A DNA stretch of 64,000 bases from Brasenia schreberi (lineage: Eukaryota; Streptophyta; Magnoliopsida; Nymphaeales; Cabombaceae): contig JAYKKT010000055.1 of NCBI GenBank assembly GCA_036023115.1, positions 10,422,501 to 10,486,500 of the forward strand, in the 5' to 3' direction. A model generated the notes under the pieces. It saw only the letters and a list, made by a program, of their open reading frames with translations, had not been told where the DNA came from and made no database searches. A program made the translations under genes and the position numbers. Each line of letters opens with the position of its first letter. The stretch's first letter is position 1. Below, one piece after another: positions 44,641 to 57,640 of this stretch.

Positions 44641-47089
44641 ATCATAACCTTCTTTTGTGGGTACTAAATTCAATCTCTCGGGTGTCGACCAAAAGCTCTA
44701 CTCCAACACTTTGTGTCCTTGAAAATTATATCAATTAAGCTCTTTGCCACCAATCAGGTGGTTCATTTTTTCAAATTCTATCTTTTGTAGAACTAGCTGC
44801 TTGAGTTGGATTGTGAGGAAATCTTTTTTAATTGTCGCTCGATCCAAAACACAAATATATTGCTTCACATAATGTAACTAAACAAACTTAAGGATAATGC
44901 AGTTCCCTTCATTGAAAAACAAAGCCTCCTTGTTTATGTTGAGGCTAGAAAATATATGAGGATATGTGATAGGAGGTAAAGAGTTTAAAAAAAAGAAGGG
45001 ATACGTGAATTGTGAAGGGTTAGGACTTCAAGCTTGCGAGACATGCCTATTATCCTAAACTAATTATATCGATTATGGGGTCAGTTGACATACCCCAATT
45101 AGTGTGATGGAGAAAAGGGTGGTATGAACAAAGAAGTGGGAAGCTATAAATCACATTCAAAAGGCTTGGCATGATATTTGTTATTTCCATGAAAGTTTAT
45201 AAATAGGTATGTGTAATCAAAGATGGTATCAAGAAATCAATGATACCTTATCGAGTCCTTTCTTCTTTTAGTTTCTCTAACAGTAGACATAACATTATCC
45301 TTTCATCTTTCTGAGCACATCAAGTTCCTACGCAACCCCTATCAACAATCGAGATACGAACAATTGGATTCTCGAAAACTCATTGCTTGATACCTTATCC
45401 AGTCTTGTTTCTCCTCAAGAATAAGGATCAGAGTTCTCTGGCACATCCTTCATCTTGTAACATTCTTCTCGAGCTTACTATGCTCAACCATTTGTGTGGG
45501 CTGCCCATTTGGATGGCAATAGCTATAAATTAATTCTCATCCTTCTCATCAATCAATGCACTTGTCTAACCACATCAACTCAAGTATAACTTTATGACAA
45601 TCTTATTTTTACTTGGAATGTTATGAATAATCTCCCACATGTTGAATAATCTTCAAAACCTTATTATGTACCATGACTCAACCATCATACCTTCATAAAG
45701 ATCCTGGAACATCATGAATCAAATGTACCATTATCGCTTAAACAACAAGATGCATATTGAAACATTTAGCCATCCTCTAGTAGGTGTTCTAGTTTACATA
45801 CCTCCAATTCAACACAATAGGATTATTTTGGCCGTTCAAATTAATAAGAATATATTTTCTTACCCTATTTAGAATAATGGATCAAATAGAATTCATGTCC
45901 TGCTAATCCTCTTGTGACATGGAAGTAGTTCTCCTCAACACATCGAGTGGTTAAGTTGCGACCTTTTTCTTGCATTCTATTATCAGTTATGTGGATAGAC
46001 TCCCTTACTCTTGAATGATGAATGTTAGGCCTAATTAGTGCATAAATGAATTCCTTAATTCATTCATAAGATACTACTTGCTAAGCCTCTCTAGAGCTAA
46101 TGAGCTTCTTCCCTTGAATCCAAGCAAATGATTATCTTGTTGAGGTGGTCAATTATCATATTAAACTTTTTGCTTCATGAGGTCATCAACTTGCATTAGA
46201 GAATTTGCTAGATGAGAAAAATCCTTAGTAGATTGATCTATGCAATCCTTGACCAAAAGAGACCTCAAATGAGTATGGTGTCTTTAAAACAAATGTCCAT
46301 TAATGGTATTGAGAAAAGATGAATGGCCACCAATAGGTCCTTGCCCAACAATCTCAATATATCCCATATTCTCTTAAGGTTTTTGACTCTTGGTGGAGAT
46401 ACTTGATGAGAAACATTAGAAGGTCAAGCTCTATGATAGAATGGCTTCCTGCCAAACAATATCTATACATTTCAATATTCTATGACAATAATTTTTTAAA
46501 GCCGCCTAATATTAAATCCATCTAATTTAGGGTGACAAACAACTTCAGGGCTAAGCATATGGAGATTATGAGAGCCAGACAAAAGTTTCTCATAATTCGT
46601 TCATATTTCTCAATGAGTATGGAGAACAAAGAATATTATACAAAAAGAGACAAACACTATTCAAGTATGGTAGACATTTAGCACATTACTATGAGTTTTA
46701 TTTGTAATATTCTCCATTGACCTTTTTCAACAAAAAGTTCATAGAAAACTTTGTCGGATTTATTTATTATGGATTCTAAATATTATGAACATTTTATTGG
46801 AGCATTTTCTTTTATCGATGCAGAGCTCGAATGCAATGAAAAGCAAGCAAAGGCCTTTTATGTCTTTGTTTGAATATAGTGAATCAATTGGAGAGAGGGT
46901 TCCCACACCATGAACGTGTATAGATAGAAGTTAGTTACGCTACATTGTCGCTCAAATATTGTAAATAAATTAGAGAGAGGGTCTCTACATTTTCAGTATG
47001 GATGAATGCGGAAAGTAAGAAAGCTAGTCCTAAATAATAAAATTCATATTAATACCTAAAATATGTAAACATTAGCTAGAGAAAGATTC
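44641..47089. other. Unassigned AT-rich DNA, 2.4 kb
   Basis: No ORF reaches useful length and no family was recognised on either strand. The absence of any gene model suggests an old, decayed repeat. Confidence 0.4.
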
Positions 47090-48874
47090 ATATTTTATGT
47101 TTACGAGAGACAAAATGAAGGAAATTAAGAATATAGAGGGATGATTTATTTGGGAGGAGATTTAAATGGACATGTAGGTAAAGAGACATTAAAATATAAA
47201 GGTATTCTTGAAAACTATGGTTTTAAGGATTTACATAAGAAAGGTAAGAAAATTTAAAATTTTGTTATATCATTTCTTTACATCCAATATAAATTTCAGA
47301 GAAATAGATAAATATTTAATTACTTATAAGATTGTATTTTCATAGACACAAATTAATTATTTTGCTTAAAGGAGAAATAATCGATCATGTTGTAAGGAAT
47401 GTGAGGTAATTTCAAGAGAAAGCTAAACTACTAAACATCAACCTAGTTATGGATAGGCAAAGAAGTGGATAAAGAGGTAAAGAATACATAAAACTACTTG
47501 AACTAAATTATAGAATATCAAAAGTGAGAAAGAAGATATATTTAAATAGAAAGTTCTTTAAGAAGATTCTTCGAATTAAGTTAGTACATCTTCTAATATG
47601 TGGATGACTAACAAAAGATGTGTTGAGTAAATCTAAAGGAGGTATACTAGCACAAAAGTAAGTTTGGTGGTGGAGTAAAGTGGTGAAAGATAAGATTAAG
47701 GTGAAGAGGACATGTTATAAATTGTATTATATAAAAAAATTAATGAAACTTGGGAGGCTTTTAAGAAAGCAAAGAAAAAAGAAAAAAAGGTCACAAAAAC
47801 AAAATCCAAATTTGAGAAGATTTATATAAAAATCTCAACTCAAAAGAAGATGAAAGAGATACTTTTAGGATAGATAAGACAAAAAATAAGAAAAGTAAGA
47901 ATCTTACTTTCCTTACATGCATTAAAGATGAGGATTGGAAGATTCTAGTAACAAGTGATATATAAAAAATATATAAAAATGTTATTTTTATAAGCTTTTG
48001 AATGAAAATATAGGTACTAGTATTAGCTTAAAAGATCTAACCAAATCAGAAGATTATACAAGCCACAATTTCAATCAATGTATTCAAAGAAATAAAGTCA
48101 AAGAGACTCTTAAACTTATTATGGTTAGTAAATCTATAAGACTAAACAATATTCCTATAGAAGTATAGAAAATTTAGAAGAGTTGGGTATCACTTGGCTT
48201 ATAAGATTATTTAATAAAATATAAAGAAATAAAAGATATATGAGGAATGACAAACGAGTACAATTATACCTATAAGAATAAGAGAGATATTCAAAATTCT
48301 ATGAATTATTGAGGTCTCAACATGATGAGTCATACTATACAATTATGAGAAAGAATTATTGAACGTAGGTGAGACAAGTATAAAGTACAACAAAGAACTA
48401 ATTTAGATTCATGCTTGTAGACACGTGAAAATTTCCGACCCCTTGCTTCTTAGGGCCTAGAACGAACCTTTTTGTATCTACATTGGTTTTTATGAAAAAG
48501 AGCGTGTCAGCTAGCTTACTCAAGCTAGCGAAGTAAGTTTTGAAAATATCTGACTTAGGAGGCGACTGTGGACAAGTGGGCTCTTTTCGTCGCAGACCTT
48601 CTTGAACTGATGCTCAAGGGTCAGTCTGTACGCTTAGAAAACTCGATTTTGAGCAAACATGACCTTTTGAAAATATGCAAAGTGTTTGATTCGGTTTAGT
48701 TTGTCTTGTTGCAGATTTTATCAACGTGAGATTTGCACGTTTCCTATGTCTTGGGTTTTAGCCAATTTAGGCGTGTAGTTGTGTGCATCAATTTGGCGAG
48801 TTTTGCACGGGTAGTTCGAGGTTACTTTGATGCAATATGCGCCCTATCTCGTGGTATAACGAATATGCAATGTA

Positions 48875-49400
48875 AACTCACACAACTGAACGGGAAAACC
48901 TGGAATTGAAAGACATAGCCGAAGGGAAATTTCAAAAGGGAAATATAGCTATATCTTAAGAGAGGAAAGGCTCAATTGTGTAAGTGTATGTTGTGTATAA
49001 ATTGAAATGCAACTCATACAGCTGAACCTTAAAACCCGAAATTTAAAGACATAGCGGAAGGGAAATACAACTATATATATATGGGCCCGAAGGTCGCCAA
49101 CGTGTACGTGGTGTTGGTGTGTAAATGGAAAGACAAACACACGCAGCTGAACCGGGAAAATGCAGCGAAAAGTATAGAAATAGGACTATATCTTAGCGGC
49201 TGCCAAGGCCAAAATGGTGTGTGAGGTGCATGAGCAAGCACTCGGGTGTTCTTTGTGTGCGAGTGTGTAAATGAAAGACAAACTCACACGACTTAATGTA
49301 ACAACCCAGCTGAATTGAAATACTTATATAGAATAAGAGAGAAAGCTCAATGCACGCGTGTGTGAGTGTATAAAATTAAAGACAACTCACACAGCTCTTA
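48875..49400. repeat. Diverged tandem repeats, unit about 100-150 bp
   Basis: Blocks like CTCA(C/T)ACAGCTGAACC...AAAGACATAGC(C/G)GAAGGGAAAT recur near 48875, 49013, 49137, 49284 and 49386 with varying spacing. They lie within the solo-LTR-like insertion. Confidence 0.7.
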
Positions 49401-49739
49401 CTAGAGTCTTAGGAGTAAGAGCGAAGGCTTAATGGTGCTCGTGGGTGCTTGTGTACGAGTAAGAGCTAAGGCTCAAGTGCTCGTGTGTGCTTCGTGTAAC
49501 AAACCAAGTTAATACAATCGGGGGGAGACAAGGCTCCGTTAATATAACCCCGTATCCAAATTGAATCAAAGCGTAGAAATGAGATATGAAATACCGAATT
49601 AAAACACTTACGTGATTCAGATGTTTATCCACTCCAATCTTCACGAGTTTGCTTGGCTTCACACCCACGGATGAGTCTTCCTTGAAGCTTGAAGCAAAAG
49701 GTGGCTGAACATAGCCCTTAAGCATGAGGTTAGGCTTGA

Positions 49740-50410
49740 GGGATGAGGTTCACGACACTAAAGGGTGACAGGTTTGTGCTTGAGAGGTGAGGTTCACGGG
49801 TCTTGTGTGAGACTCGGGATGGTGTGGGATACTAGGGGCCTTAGTGTGTTATGTAGGGTGATGGAAGGGTATGAGGTATATGGGAGCTATGGGTCACGGA
49901 TGGGGCATGGGATGTCTAAGGCGGTGGATGAGAGTCGGGTAGGTGTTAGGTGGTTGGGGTGTGTAAGGGAGCTAGGGGTCACGGCACTAGGTAGGTGGGG
50001 TGATGGAATGATGGCTGTGGGTAGGAGAGTGTCTAGCTAGGATGGGTTCGGTTATGACAGGGGGTAGGTCGGTTAGGATAGGTAGTGGTGGTGGTAGGTA
50101 GTGACTGGGGTCGGTGGAGTGGTGGGGATGTGGTGGTAGTGGCAGGGAGTAGGTCGGCTAAGGGTGGAGGCCAGGCGCCAGGCGGGTGGTGTGGCGACGG
50201 GGCGGGTGTAGGGTGCGCGCAGGGTGTGGGGCATGTGCAGGGCACGTGCAGGGCGCACGACGCGGGAACGGGTGAGGTTAGGGTGGCCGGGAGGTTTACG
50301 GTTAGGGTCTTAGGTGGAGTCGGTTGGGGTTTAGGTGGGTTTGATTAGGATTAGGTGAGGTCGATTGAGGGGGTTTTAGGATGGTTTAGAGGGGTTAAGA
50401 AGAAGGGTTT
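49740..50410. repeat. G-rich, G/T-skewed low-complexity zone
   Basis: Nearly every word is built from GGT, GGG, AGG and TGGTGG on the plus strand, with little C, unlike the AT-rich surroundings. ORFs here are composition artefacts. Four-G runs are frequent, so G-quadruplex formation is possible. Confidence 0.8.
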
Positions 50411-50679
50411 AGGGTATATTAGGGGGCTTACCTCTTAATGCCGGTTTAGGGTGTGCTTAAGCTCCAATCAGCCACCTTAAACCTCCTTGTCCAAGCAAAA
50501 TCAGTCCTTCAGTTAGGGTGGGGCAGCCCTTAACTAACCCACAATTAAAAACCCTAAAACAAAAGAAAGCACTAAACACTCACCTAAGCACTTTCTCTCT
50601 CCTCCAAGTCCTCCCTTCAAATTCACGTGAACCCCCTTGTTTGGGACCCCCTCACCTCTATTTATAGGCATTTGAGGTG

Positions 50680-50990
50680 GGTCTTGGATTTGGGTTTGAG
50701 TTTGAGATATGGATCCAGACCCAAATCCAAACACTATTTAGATCTGGATCTCGAATATTTTAAGATCCGTATCCTATCCAAATCCAACATTTTTATGGAT
50801 ATGGATATGGATATTTTGGTCAAGATTTGATCCAATCCAAATACTATTTGGATCTAATCCAAATCCAAACACTATTTGGATCGACTCAAACACTATTTGG
50901 ATTGGCCCAAATCCAAACACTATTCACTATATGGATTTGGATATGGATATTTATGGTCCAGATCCAAATCAAAATTTCTCTGGATAGTCC
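50680..50990. repeat. ATGGATATGGAT / ATCCAAATCC minisatellite-like zone
   Basis: AAATCCAAACACTATTTGGAT-type units recur in direct and inverted order, so the stretch can form hairpins. Unit lengths vary. Confidence 0.8.
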
Positions 50991-52714
50991 TTCTTGGCTT
51001 CTCGAGGCGAACGATCTGTGCGGGCCCTAGTTTCATCAATGACCCGTCTGGTGTTGGGTTTCCCCAATCTGTATCGTTCAGACTCCTTTCTGCCTTTTGG
51101 ACTTCGTTTTTGCCCATTTTTGGTCTTCCCGGTTCAGATTCGGGATGCTTGAGTGAGAATGGTTGATCTGGCTTTCTGGTGCTCCGGGTTTGCCATCTAC
51201 TTCGTGCCTAGGCTGTCCTTTCGCCTTTCGAACTTAGCTTTTATCAGGCCAGGTTACTCTTCTGGGCTTTAGAACAGACTTCTGAAGCTGCTTCTGGTAT
51301 TGCCTTCGTGACCGGCTTGCTAGGCTGTTTCTGGATCAAGTGTCGTCTTCGCATGCTCCACCTATTTGCCTTTTGGGTTTTGGGAAAATGGGGCTTAGCC
51401 CGGTTTCAAAGACTCCTATTTGATAAAGGACTTCAAAACACTATTTACAGGATTAAAAGCAATATGTACAGAGTTTAAAATAGTATGTACATGTTTTTGA
51501 ATATATATAGGGCTTCTGGAAGGCTCCTGGGTTTCCATACTCAAAATGGCCCTTTGGGGCTGCTTTTGTAAACCAGGTATGTTTTTAGAAAGTCGTGAGA
51601 TTTTGGAGTGTTTACAATGCCAAAGAGATCTACTATTGATACATCTTAGGAAACATTTTAAAGAAAAAAGAAAAACCTTTACATAGATTTATTGATATAG
51701 AAAAAGCTTATGGTGAGGTACCAAGAGATATTTTGTGGAGAACCTTGGAAAAGAAAGGTATCCCATTGACATATATCAATTTTATAAGATACATGTATTA
51801 TGGTGTGAAAACATGTGTGAGAACCCATGAAGGAATGATATATTTTACATCAAAGATAAGCTTCAAGTCAATATTTATTTATAATAGTCATTAATGAGTT
51901 AACAAAACACATTCAAGATGAAGTACCTTGGTGTATGTTATTAATGAATGACATTGTGTTAGAGAATGAGTTTAAGAAAAAAGTTAATAAGAAATTAGAA
52001 CTATGGAGGAAAACATTAGGAAGAATATGCTTTCGACTTAGTAGAACAAAAACATAATATATGGAATGCAAGTTTGATAATTTGATTATTTCATATGGCA
52101 CAAAAATTAAGATTAGGATACATTATATCTCTCATAAGGAAAGTTTTCTAAATAACTACTACCTTTCGTAGCAATAGAAAAAGTGGTGGAGATGTTACCA
52201 ATAGAATTAATACATATTGATTAAAATAGAAAGGTACATCAAGTACTCTATGTAAAAAAAATATAACATTAAAGTTGAAAGGTAAATATTATAGAGCAAC
52301 AACTTGACCTACTAGGTATGGTTCTGAGTTTTGGGTAGTTAATCATGTTGATTAATAAGTACAAAAGATGTTCATGATAAAAATGAATATGCATAGATGG
52401 ATGAGTGGTTATACAAGAAAAGTCTATATAGTGAGGTTATTAAAAATAAATGGAAAGTGATACCAATAAATGATAAGATGAGGATTTTTTTTAAAGATGG
52501 TTTGAACATATAAAAAGACGCTGATAGAAAGCTTCGATAAAAAGGTATGAGAAACTAAATTGTGAAAATATTAGAGGAAGAAAACCATAAAAGTGTTGGA
52601 AGAAAATAATAAAGAATGATCTAATATATGTTGAGTTAATTGTTAGCATAGTAGAAGATTGAGCTTTATAGAAACAAAGAATCCTAGTAGTTGAAGGCTT
52701 ACGTGTTGTTATTG

Positions 52715-54122
52715 AAAACTACATGTCAATTTTGACTTTGACAAGCACCTTACGTTTAAGCCATCAATGAGCTAACAAGGAAAACATGAACAAGATCTTG
52801 AGTTGATGAACAAGCCATGAACAACTTCTGTTTACAAACCCAATTGGGTTTTAACAGAGCTGCTATCAAAGGGTTTTAACATGTCTCTAGCTTTCTTATA
52901 CTTGTGGTCTTCATTGATCATATTCTCGTTCTCTTTATCTTTACAGGGACTATGGATTGGAATGATCTTTGACACTGCTCTTCAAACGTTTGTACTAATC
53001 TACTTCACATGGAATACCAATTGGGACAAATAGGTAAATATAATTTGACATAAGCATCATCGTTTGCGGCATTTCCCAAGAACTGCTACAATTGTGGACT
53101 TAGTTGCCAACAATTCATTGGTAGAATAGTGATAATTTCTCAGTGCATTGCATGGCTTTGAAATCTTTTTCTAGATATCCTTTGCATTAAGAGCACTCAT
53201 CATTTTGAAGATGAAACATTAGAAGCACGTCATATCGATGGTCGAAGTAATTCCTTGATGTATGCAGGTTTCTATGGTTATGCAACGTGTGAAAGTATGT
53301 TGTGCATCATCCTATTGAGCCAAATGATGGCTATAAACGTGCTGATGATATTGAAGAATGTAATTGAGCATGTGTGAGTGCGCGTGTGAGAGAGAGAGTC
53401 ATGGGGGCCATTCTGTTATTTACGTTGCCTCAAGTTTATTGCACAAACGAGTTGGTTAAGTATGAATAAAAACCAAAAGAGGTTGTTTCTGTAGCATCAA
53501 GCAATGTAAATGCCATATACGAATGATACTGTAAGATCTAGGTATGAAGACATGGTCAATTCAAAATCGAACATGCAGTTTGAACTGGAACCAAACTGAC
53601 TTAGAAACTGTTGGGAACCGGAATAGAAATCGAGAATCTTCCACTTTGGTTATAGTTCATGTATTTCCCAAAATCAAAATCGGTGGTTTCAAATGGATAT
53701 TTATTAAATATATAATATTTTTAACATTTATATGCAAAAGTGGGATTTTGGTTTTGCTAAAATACGTTGGAGGTTCAATCCATGCGATTTACATTTTGTG
53801 CTTTCAAACCTATATATGTTAATTATATATAGAATTTCTGATAGTTTTAACCCTTCTTACTTCAACAATGTTTGAGGGTTTGAATTCCATTGGACCAAGT
53901 TTGTGTTTTTGAAAGAAAGAAATTTAATCAGTTTTGATGTGGTTGTAGATCTAAAACCAGAATCGCCCCAAAACTGGTGGTTCAAGAATTGTAACCGGAC
54001 TCGATCTCCAGCCGGTTCGATTATGGTTTCAGGAAACCTGGAACCGACGGTTTGGAATAGCCTGTTCTAGTTTACTCAAAACCAAACATGTTTACAAGTA
54101 TTGTATCATTTTCATTTAATTT
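52715..54122. other. Intergenic DNA; GGTTCC-like zone at 53535-54070
   Basis: No gene is recognised. The GGAACC/GGTTCC-rich stretch recalls that at 990-1360 in composition, though no termini could be matched. Confidence 0.35.
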
Positions 54123-54297
54123 TCGGTCCCAAGCCCGAATAAAGGAGGAGGGTTACGTTAAGCTTTCGATAGCCAACGTAAAACTTTATTGGACTTATTT
54201 ACCATGAATTCTATAAATTATGATAGGGCTATATGGAAACAAAGAATCCCTATAGATGACCTCATCTAGTATGGGAAAAGGCTTACTTGTTGTATCA
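54123..54297 (+). mobile_element. Second short LINE derivative, 5'-shortened
   Basis: It starts inside the 5' head of the LINE family (TCGGTCCCAAGCCCGAATAA) and passes to ATAAATTATGATAGGGCTAT. From there it joins the LINE 3' end directly, closing with CTAGTATGGGAAAAGGCTTA and TTGTTG. The junction matches the element at 6303-6517. A weak TTGTATCA repeat flanks it, so the target duplication is uncertain. Confidence 0.8.
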
Positions 54298-54309
54298 GTG
54301 CGATAAGCA

Positions 54310-55650
54310 TCATATACTCTATTTCATTTTGTATTGTATGCTATTTTTCTTTTTTGGTCTTAATGAGGATGTTGAGGTCAAGTATACATGCTTGAGGTAT
54401 CTAGACCAATCATCCCAATGCTCATATACTAAAGTTCACCGAAAGGCCTTTAGTTATGTGTTGTTAGATGATAATCTTTATAAATGGAGTCACCAAGGCA
54501 CCAAAGCTCCTTGTTGAAATGTTTGAGCATAGTAGAGGCTCAAACAGTGATAGCCAAAGTTCACAAAGATATTTACAATGCTCATCTATCAGGCTCTAAG
54601 ATAAAGTTGTTAATATACTGACATATATATTATTGGCCCACCATGCATGAAGATTGTATTAAGGTGTCACCATTGTCAATGTTATAGACATTTAGAAAGG
54701 TCCTAGATTCAGAACTTCACCTAATAATCAAGTTGTGGTTGTTTCGAGGATCAACCATAGATTTAATCAGAAATTTTCATCCCAAATCCTCTAAGGGTCA
54801 CATATTCATGTGGTCACTAACTATTCACTAAATGGATTAAGGATCTACCTACAAAAGTAGTTATATAGGAGGATGTGATTAAATTTATTAATGATTACAT
54901 CATATTCCGATTGGGCATTTCCTGGACGTTGATCAAAGGATCTACCCTTGTTGAAAGTTCCGGTATCAAGTTGATACACTTGACATTATACTATGCCCAA
55001 GCCAATAGGAAGTTGAAACCACAAACAAGATTATCATTGACCTAAGTAAGAAGTCCCTTGAGAATAATCCGCAAAAATGGGTTGAGGTTCCACTTAAGGT
55101 CAATATGGGTTTATCAAAATGCTATGACCTCGGCAATGGGTTTGACCCTATTGCATCAGACTTATGGGCAAGATGTTGTATTACTAATGGAGTTTAATAT
55201 TAGGTCATTTCCTGCACTAAACAAAACGTTCTACAACAACCAATGATTACATGCAATCTATAGTGATGGAACTCGACTAAGCTTATAAAGATTGGTTGAT
55301 AGCCCTTAACAACCTAGTGACCAACAAGAATAAGGTGGTTGAGCAAATAATAAGCATGCTCGACCTAAACAATTCTAGAAAGGAGATCTGGGATAGCAAC
55401 GAAGGATCCGCAATTCGGCAAATAGTTTCTCAATTGGTATGGGCCTTATATCATGTCAAAAGTTTTGCTAAGAGCAGCCTACAAACTAGCAGAGTAAAAG
55501 AAAAGAAAACTCGAGGACCATCAATGATAAATACTAGAAAAAATATTACCTTTTGGCTTGGAAAAAAAAATTTATTCAATAAGTCCAAAAGAATGAAAAG
55601 AATAAAGAATAGGATAGATCATATGTCGATCGTCTAGCCAAGAGACCTCT
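54310..55650 (+). pseudogene. Ty3/gypsy RNase H-integrase remnant, Tat-like
   Basis: Conceptual reading with many stops follows the Tat/Ogre-type integrase order. A LYKWSHQGT...LLKCL segment comes first, then EAQTVIAKVHKDIYNAHLSG and YYWPTMHEDC near the zinc-binding region. PKSSKGHIFMW and TKWIKDL follow, then FINDYII.R.GIS. At the end come YAQANRKL and LHQTYGQDVVLLMEFNIRS, the counterpart of the conserved YG.EAV.P.E...S segment. The grouping is by pattern recognition. No flanking LTR was found. Confidence 0.7.
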
Positions 55651-56244
55651 CCTAGAAGTTGATCAAGCCCCTGACTAGATGAGCTCATCACTGATGATGG
55701 TCATATGACACTCCTCATAGTCTTTCTCGAGTGTCTTGTGATCGTGAGATACCACCAGGAGGTCTTCTAATACTAGATCACTCGAGACAGACATCAAGTA
55801 TGCCTTCTCAAGGTCTTCAAGCTTTATCAACCCTCTCTGTTATGCAAATTGGCATGCTACCAGTTCCTCGTAGAAAGATGTCTATCATTCATTTAGAGCC
55901 ATAAGATGCACCATCACTTGCTAATATCTTGTTAGGCATTGAAAAATCTATGTACAAGTCTCCATACACTTGCGAGCTTAACAACATCGATCACTCCCTT
56001 CTTAGTAACATGGAATTAGAGTTTAGCAAGGTATGCCTCCACGTCGGCTTGACGCATTGTTAGACGGCCTATCTTTGACTGGATGTCTTTCGTGGTTTAT
56101 GGTTCATAGAGATCCTCATCATTTGATGACCTTCATCAAGTCACCATAGACCTATCAAGCTAAAGGTGGTATGCTTGGGTCACATGCTAGACTTTCAAGA
56201 GAAGAGAAGAGGGTTGCTCTAAGACTCATTCCCTCTTTGGGAGC
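55651..56244. other. Decayed gypsy downstream region
   Basis: No frame of note. By position this is downstream of the integrase remnant and may be part of the same element. Confidence 0.35.
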
Positions 56245-57640
56245 CTAACCAAACAAATTTTCAACAAATTTGATATGAGTGGCAGTCAGGAGAAAAGGAG
56301 TCAGACATGATGTTGAAGCCTTGCCTTTAGACACACTAGAGTGAGACCTCACTTTTGTCAAAGCCACCACCATGACTTCATTGTTAGTTGGAGCAATAAC
56401 CACAAAAGTGCTTGTAGACATTTCCATCAGGGCACCTTCTTGTCCAATCTCTACTGCTTGAAAGGACACTTATTCTGGTAGCAGAAGGAATTAAAGCAGG
56501 GATACTCCCTTATTGGATCTACAATATAGGCCAATGAATCTGGTCAGGGACTGCCCTTGACTCCTTCAACATAGGAAAAGAAGTAATAGTATCACTGCCT
56601 ATTTTTGCAATCAACTCTAAAGGGGATGTGGTTGCACCCTCTTGAGGCAAAGGTTGCTCCTCAAAGGACCTCATTTAAGTGGAAGCAACCTCTTCCGTAT
56701 GTCGAAACTTAGAGGCAATATTGTGATCCCTTCAAAGACATGCCGCATCGAGTGAATCTTGTCATAGCTCCACATCATCATCATGAGTGTCCTCCCCAAT
56801 TACGAAAATGTTTGGCTCGAGTTTTGTAGAGGATAAAGGGGGATATGGACATTAAGTAGATTAGTATCATTAACCTCATGAGAGTGAAGGACAAAATTTA
56901 TGGGCCAGTCGTCTCTGAGACAATGGGATGAAGTCATCATACTCTTCTTCTCCAGTCTCAAGAACATGATCCTATGCAAGGATGGTAGTAGATGAGATAG
57001 TAATGCTACATACATTGAAAGTAAGGAAGACAAAAAGAGTTAGCAAGATTGGAGGTGCGACATTAATAATAAAAAACTTGGTATAGTGACAATCAAATTA
57101 GTGAAAGTGTGAACAAACTCTTTCGACTCCTTTTCAAAAATGAAAAAGAGCACCTTCAACCACCATTCATCATACTCGTCAGATGTCTCTATATTGTACA
57201 CGAACCCTTTATAGGATAACCCTTCCACTAGCCAGAGGTCAACCAAAGCAATATTAGACACTTCTGAATTTGAGGTGGCAACATCGCCCATGAAAGTCAC
57301 ATATGGGTAAATGAGGTTGGGAATCTCTTGAACAAGCCTAAATTGATGGGCTAAGTATTCAAGATAATATCTTTTGGTTGTTGTCTGGTTGGACGATGAA
57401 GATAAAGCCCTGACCCCATTTAGCAATTCTCAAGAGCAAAAGAAGTCCATCAATCATGTAATCATGTGATAATCTATAATTGGAAGCAAATAATTTCTCC
57501 AACATATATTGAGTCACTAGTTCATCATGATCCAATAGAAAAAGGTTAGTATTATTGGAACATTTCAAGTGGAATAATTTATTGAGAAGAATTGATAATA
57601 TGATGGTATGTGATGGAAGCCTCAACAATACTCTATCCAA
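56245..57640 (-). pseudogene. Antisense ORF remnants downstream of gypsy integrase
   Basis: Minus-strand frames at 57640-57359, 57426-57040, 57033-56800 and 56469-56245 lie in series, overlapping or closely spaced. They look like one broken gene, with pieces such as LLRIAKWGQGF, YYLEYLAHQFRLVQEIPNL and DEYDEWWLKV. No family was recognised. Some Tat-lineage gypsy elements carry an extra ORF in antisense between integrase and the 3' LTR, and the placement here fits that design. This is inference from position. Confidence 0.4.

Larger units (their letters stand above)
48416..51616 (+). mobile_element. Solo-LTR-like insertion, 3.2 kb, with 5-bp target duplication
   Basis: The insert starts TGTAGACACGTG and ends GTGTTTACA (TG...CA). 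It is flanked by ATGCT (48411-48415) and ATGCC (51617-51621), a 5-bp duplication with one difference, and removal restores LINE C. The two ends do not repeat each other and no gag or pol is present. This fits a solo LTR of a long-LTR gypsy element, left after recombination; the strand cannot be determined and plus is arbitrary. It contains diverged tandem repeats (48875-49400), a strongly G-rich zone (49740-50410) and an ATGGATATGGAT/CCAAATCC-rich zone (50680-50990). Confidence 0.75.
47090..52714 (+). mobile_element. LINE C, RTE type, split by an LTR insertion
   Basis: The first part (to 48415) begins in the endonuclease, with [21 protein letters not shown] sequence near 47138. It runs through the linker region to the start of reverse transcriptase (QNSMNY-like, RIIERR-like) near 48400. 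The second part resumes at 51617 with the palm region (FIDIEKAY..., PWCML, then decayed KLELW and GSGH-like blocks) and ends with a degraded 3' tail (GAAGGCTTACGTGTTGTTATTG). It is heavily mutated. The halves meet at the position expected from 20065-20075. Confidence 0.85.

Noticed and set aside
49765..50348. ORFs rich in Gly/Val or Pro/Thr on the two strands
   Set aside because: They reflect the G-skewed composition of the LTR interior; no domain is present.
48416..51616. Complete non-autonomous LTR element with two LTRs
   Set aside because: The left and right ends show no direct repeat, so a solo LTR fits better.
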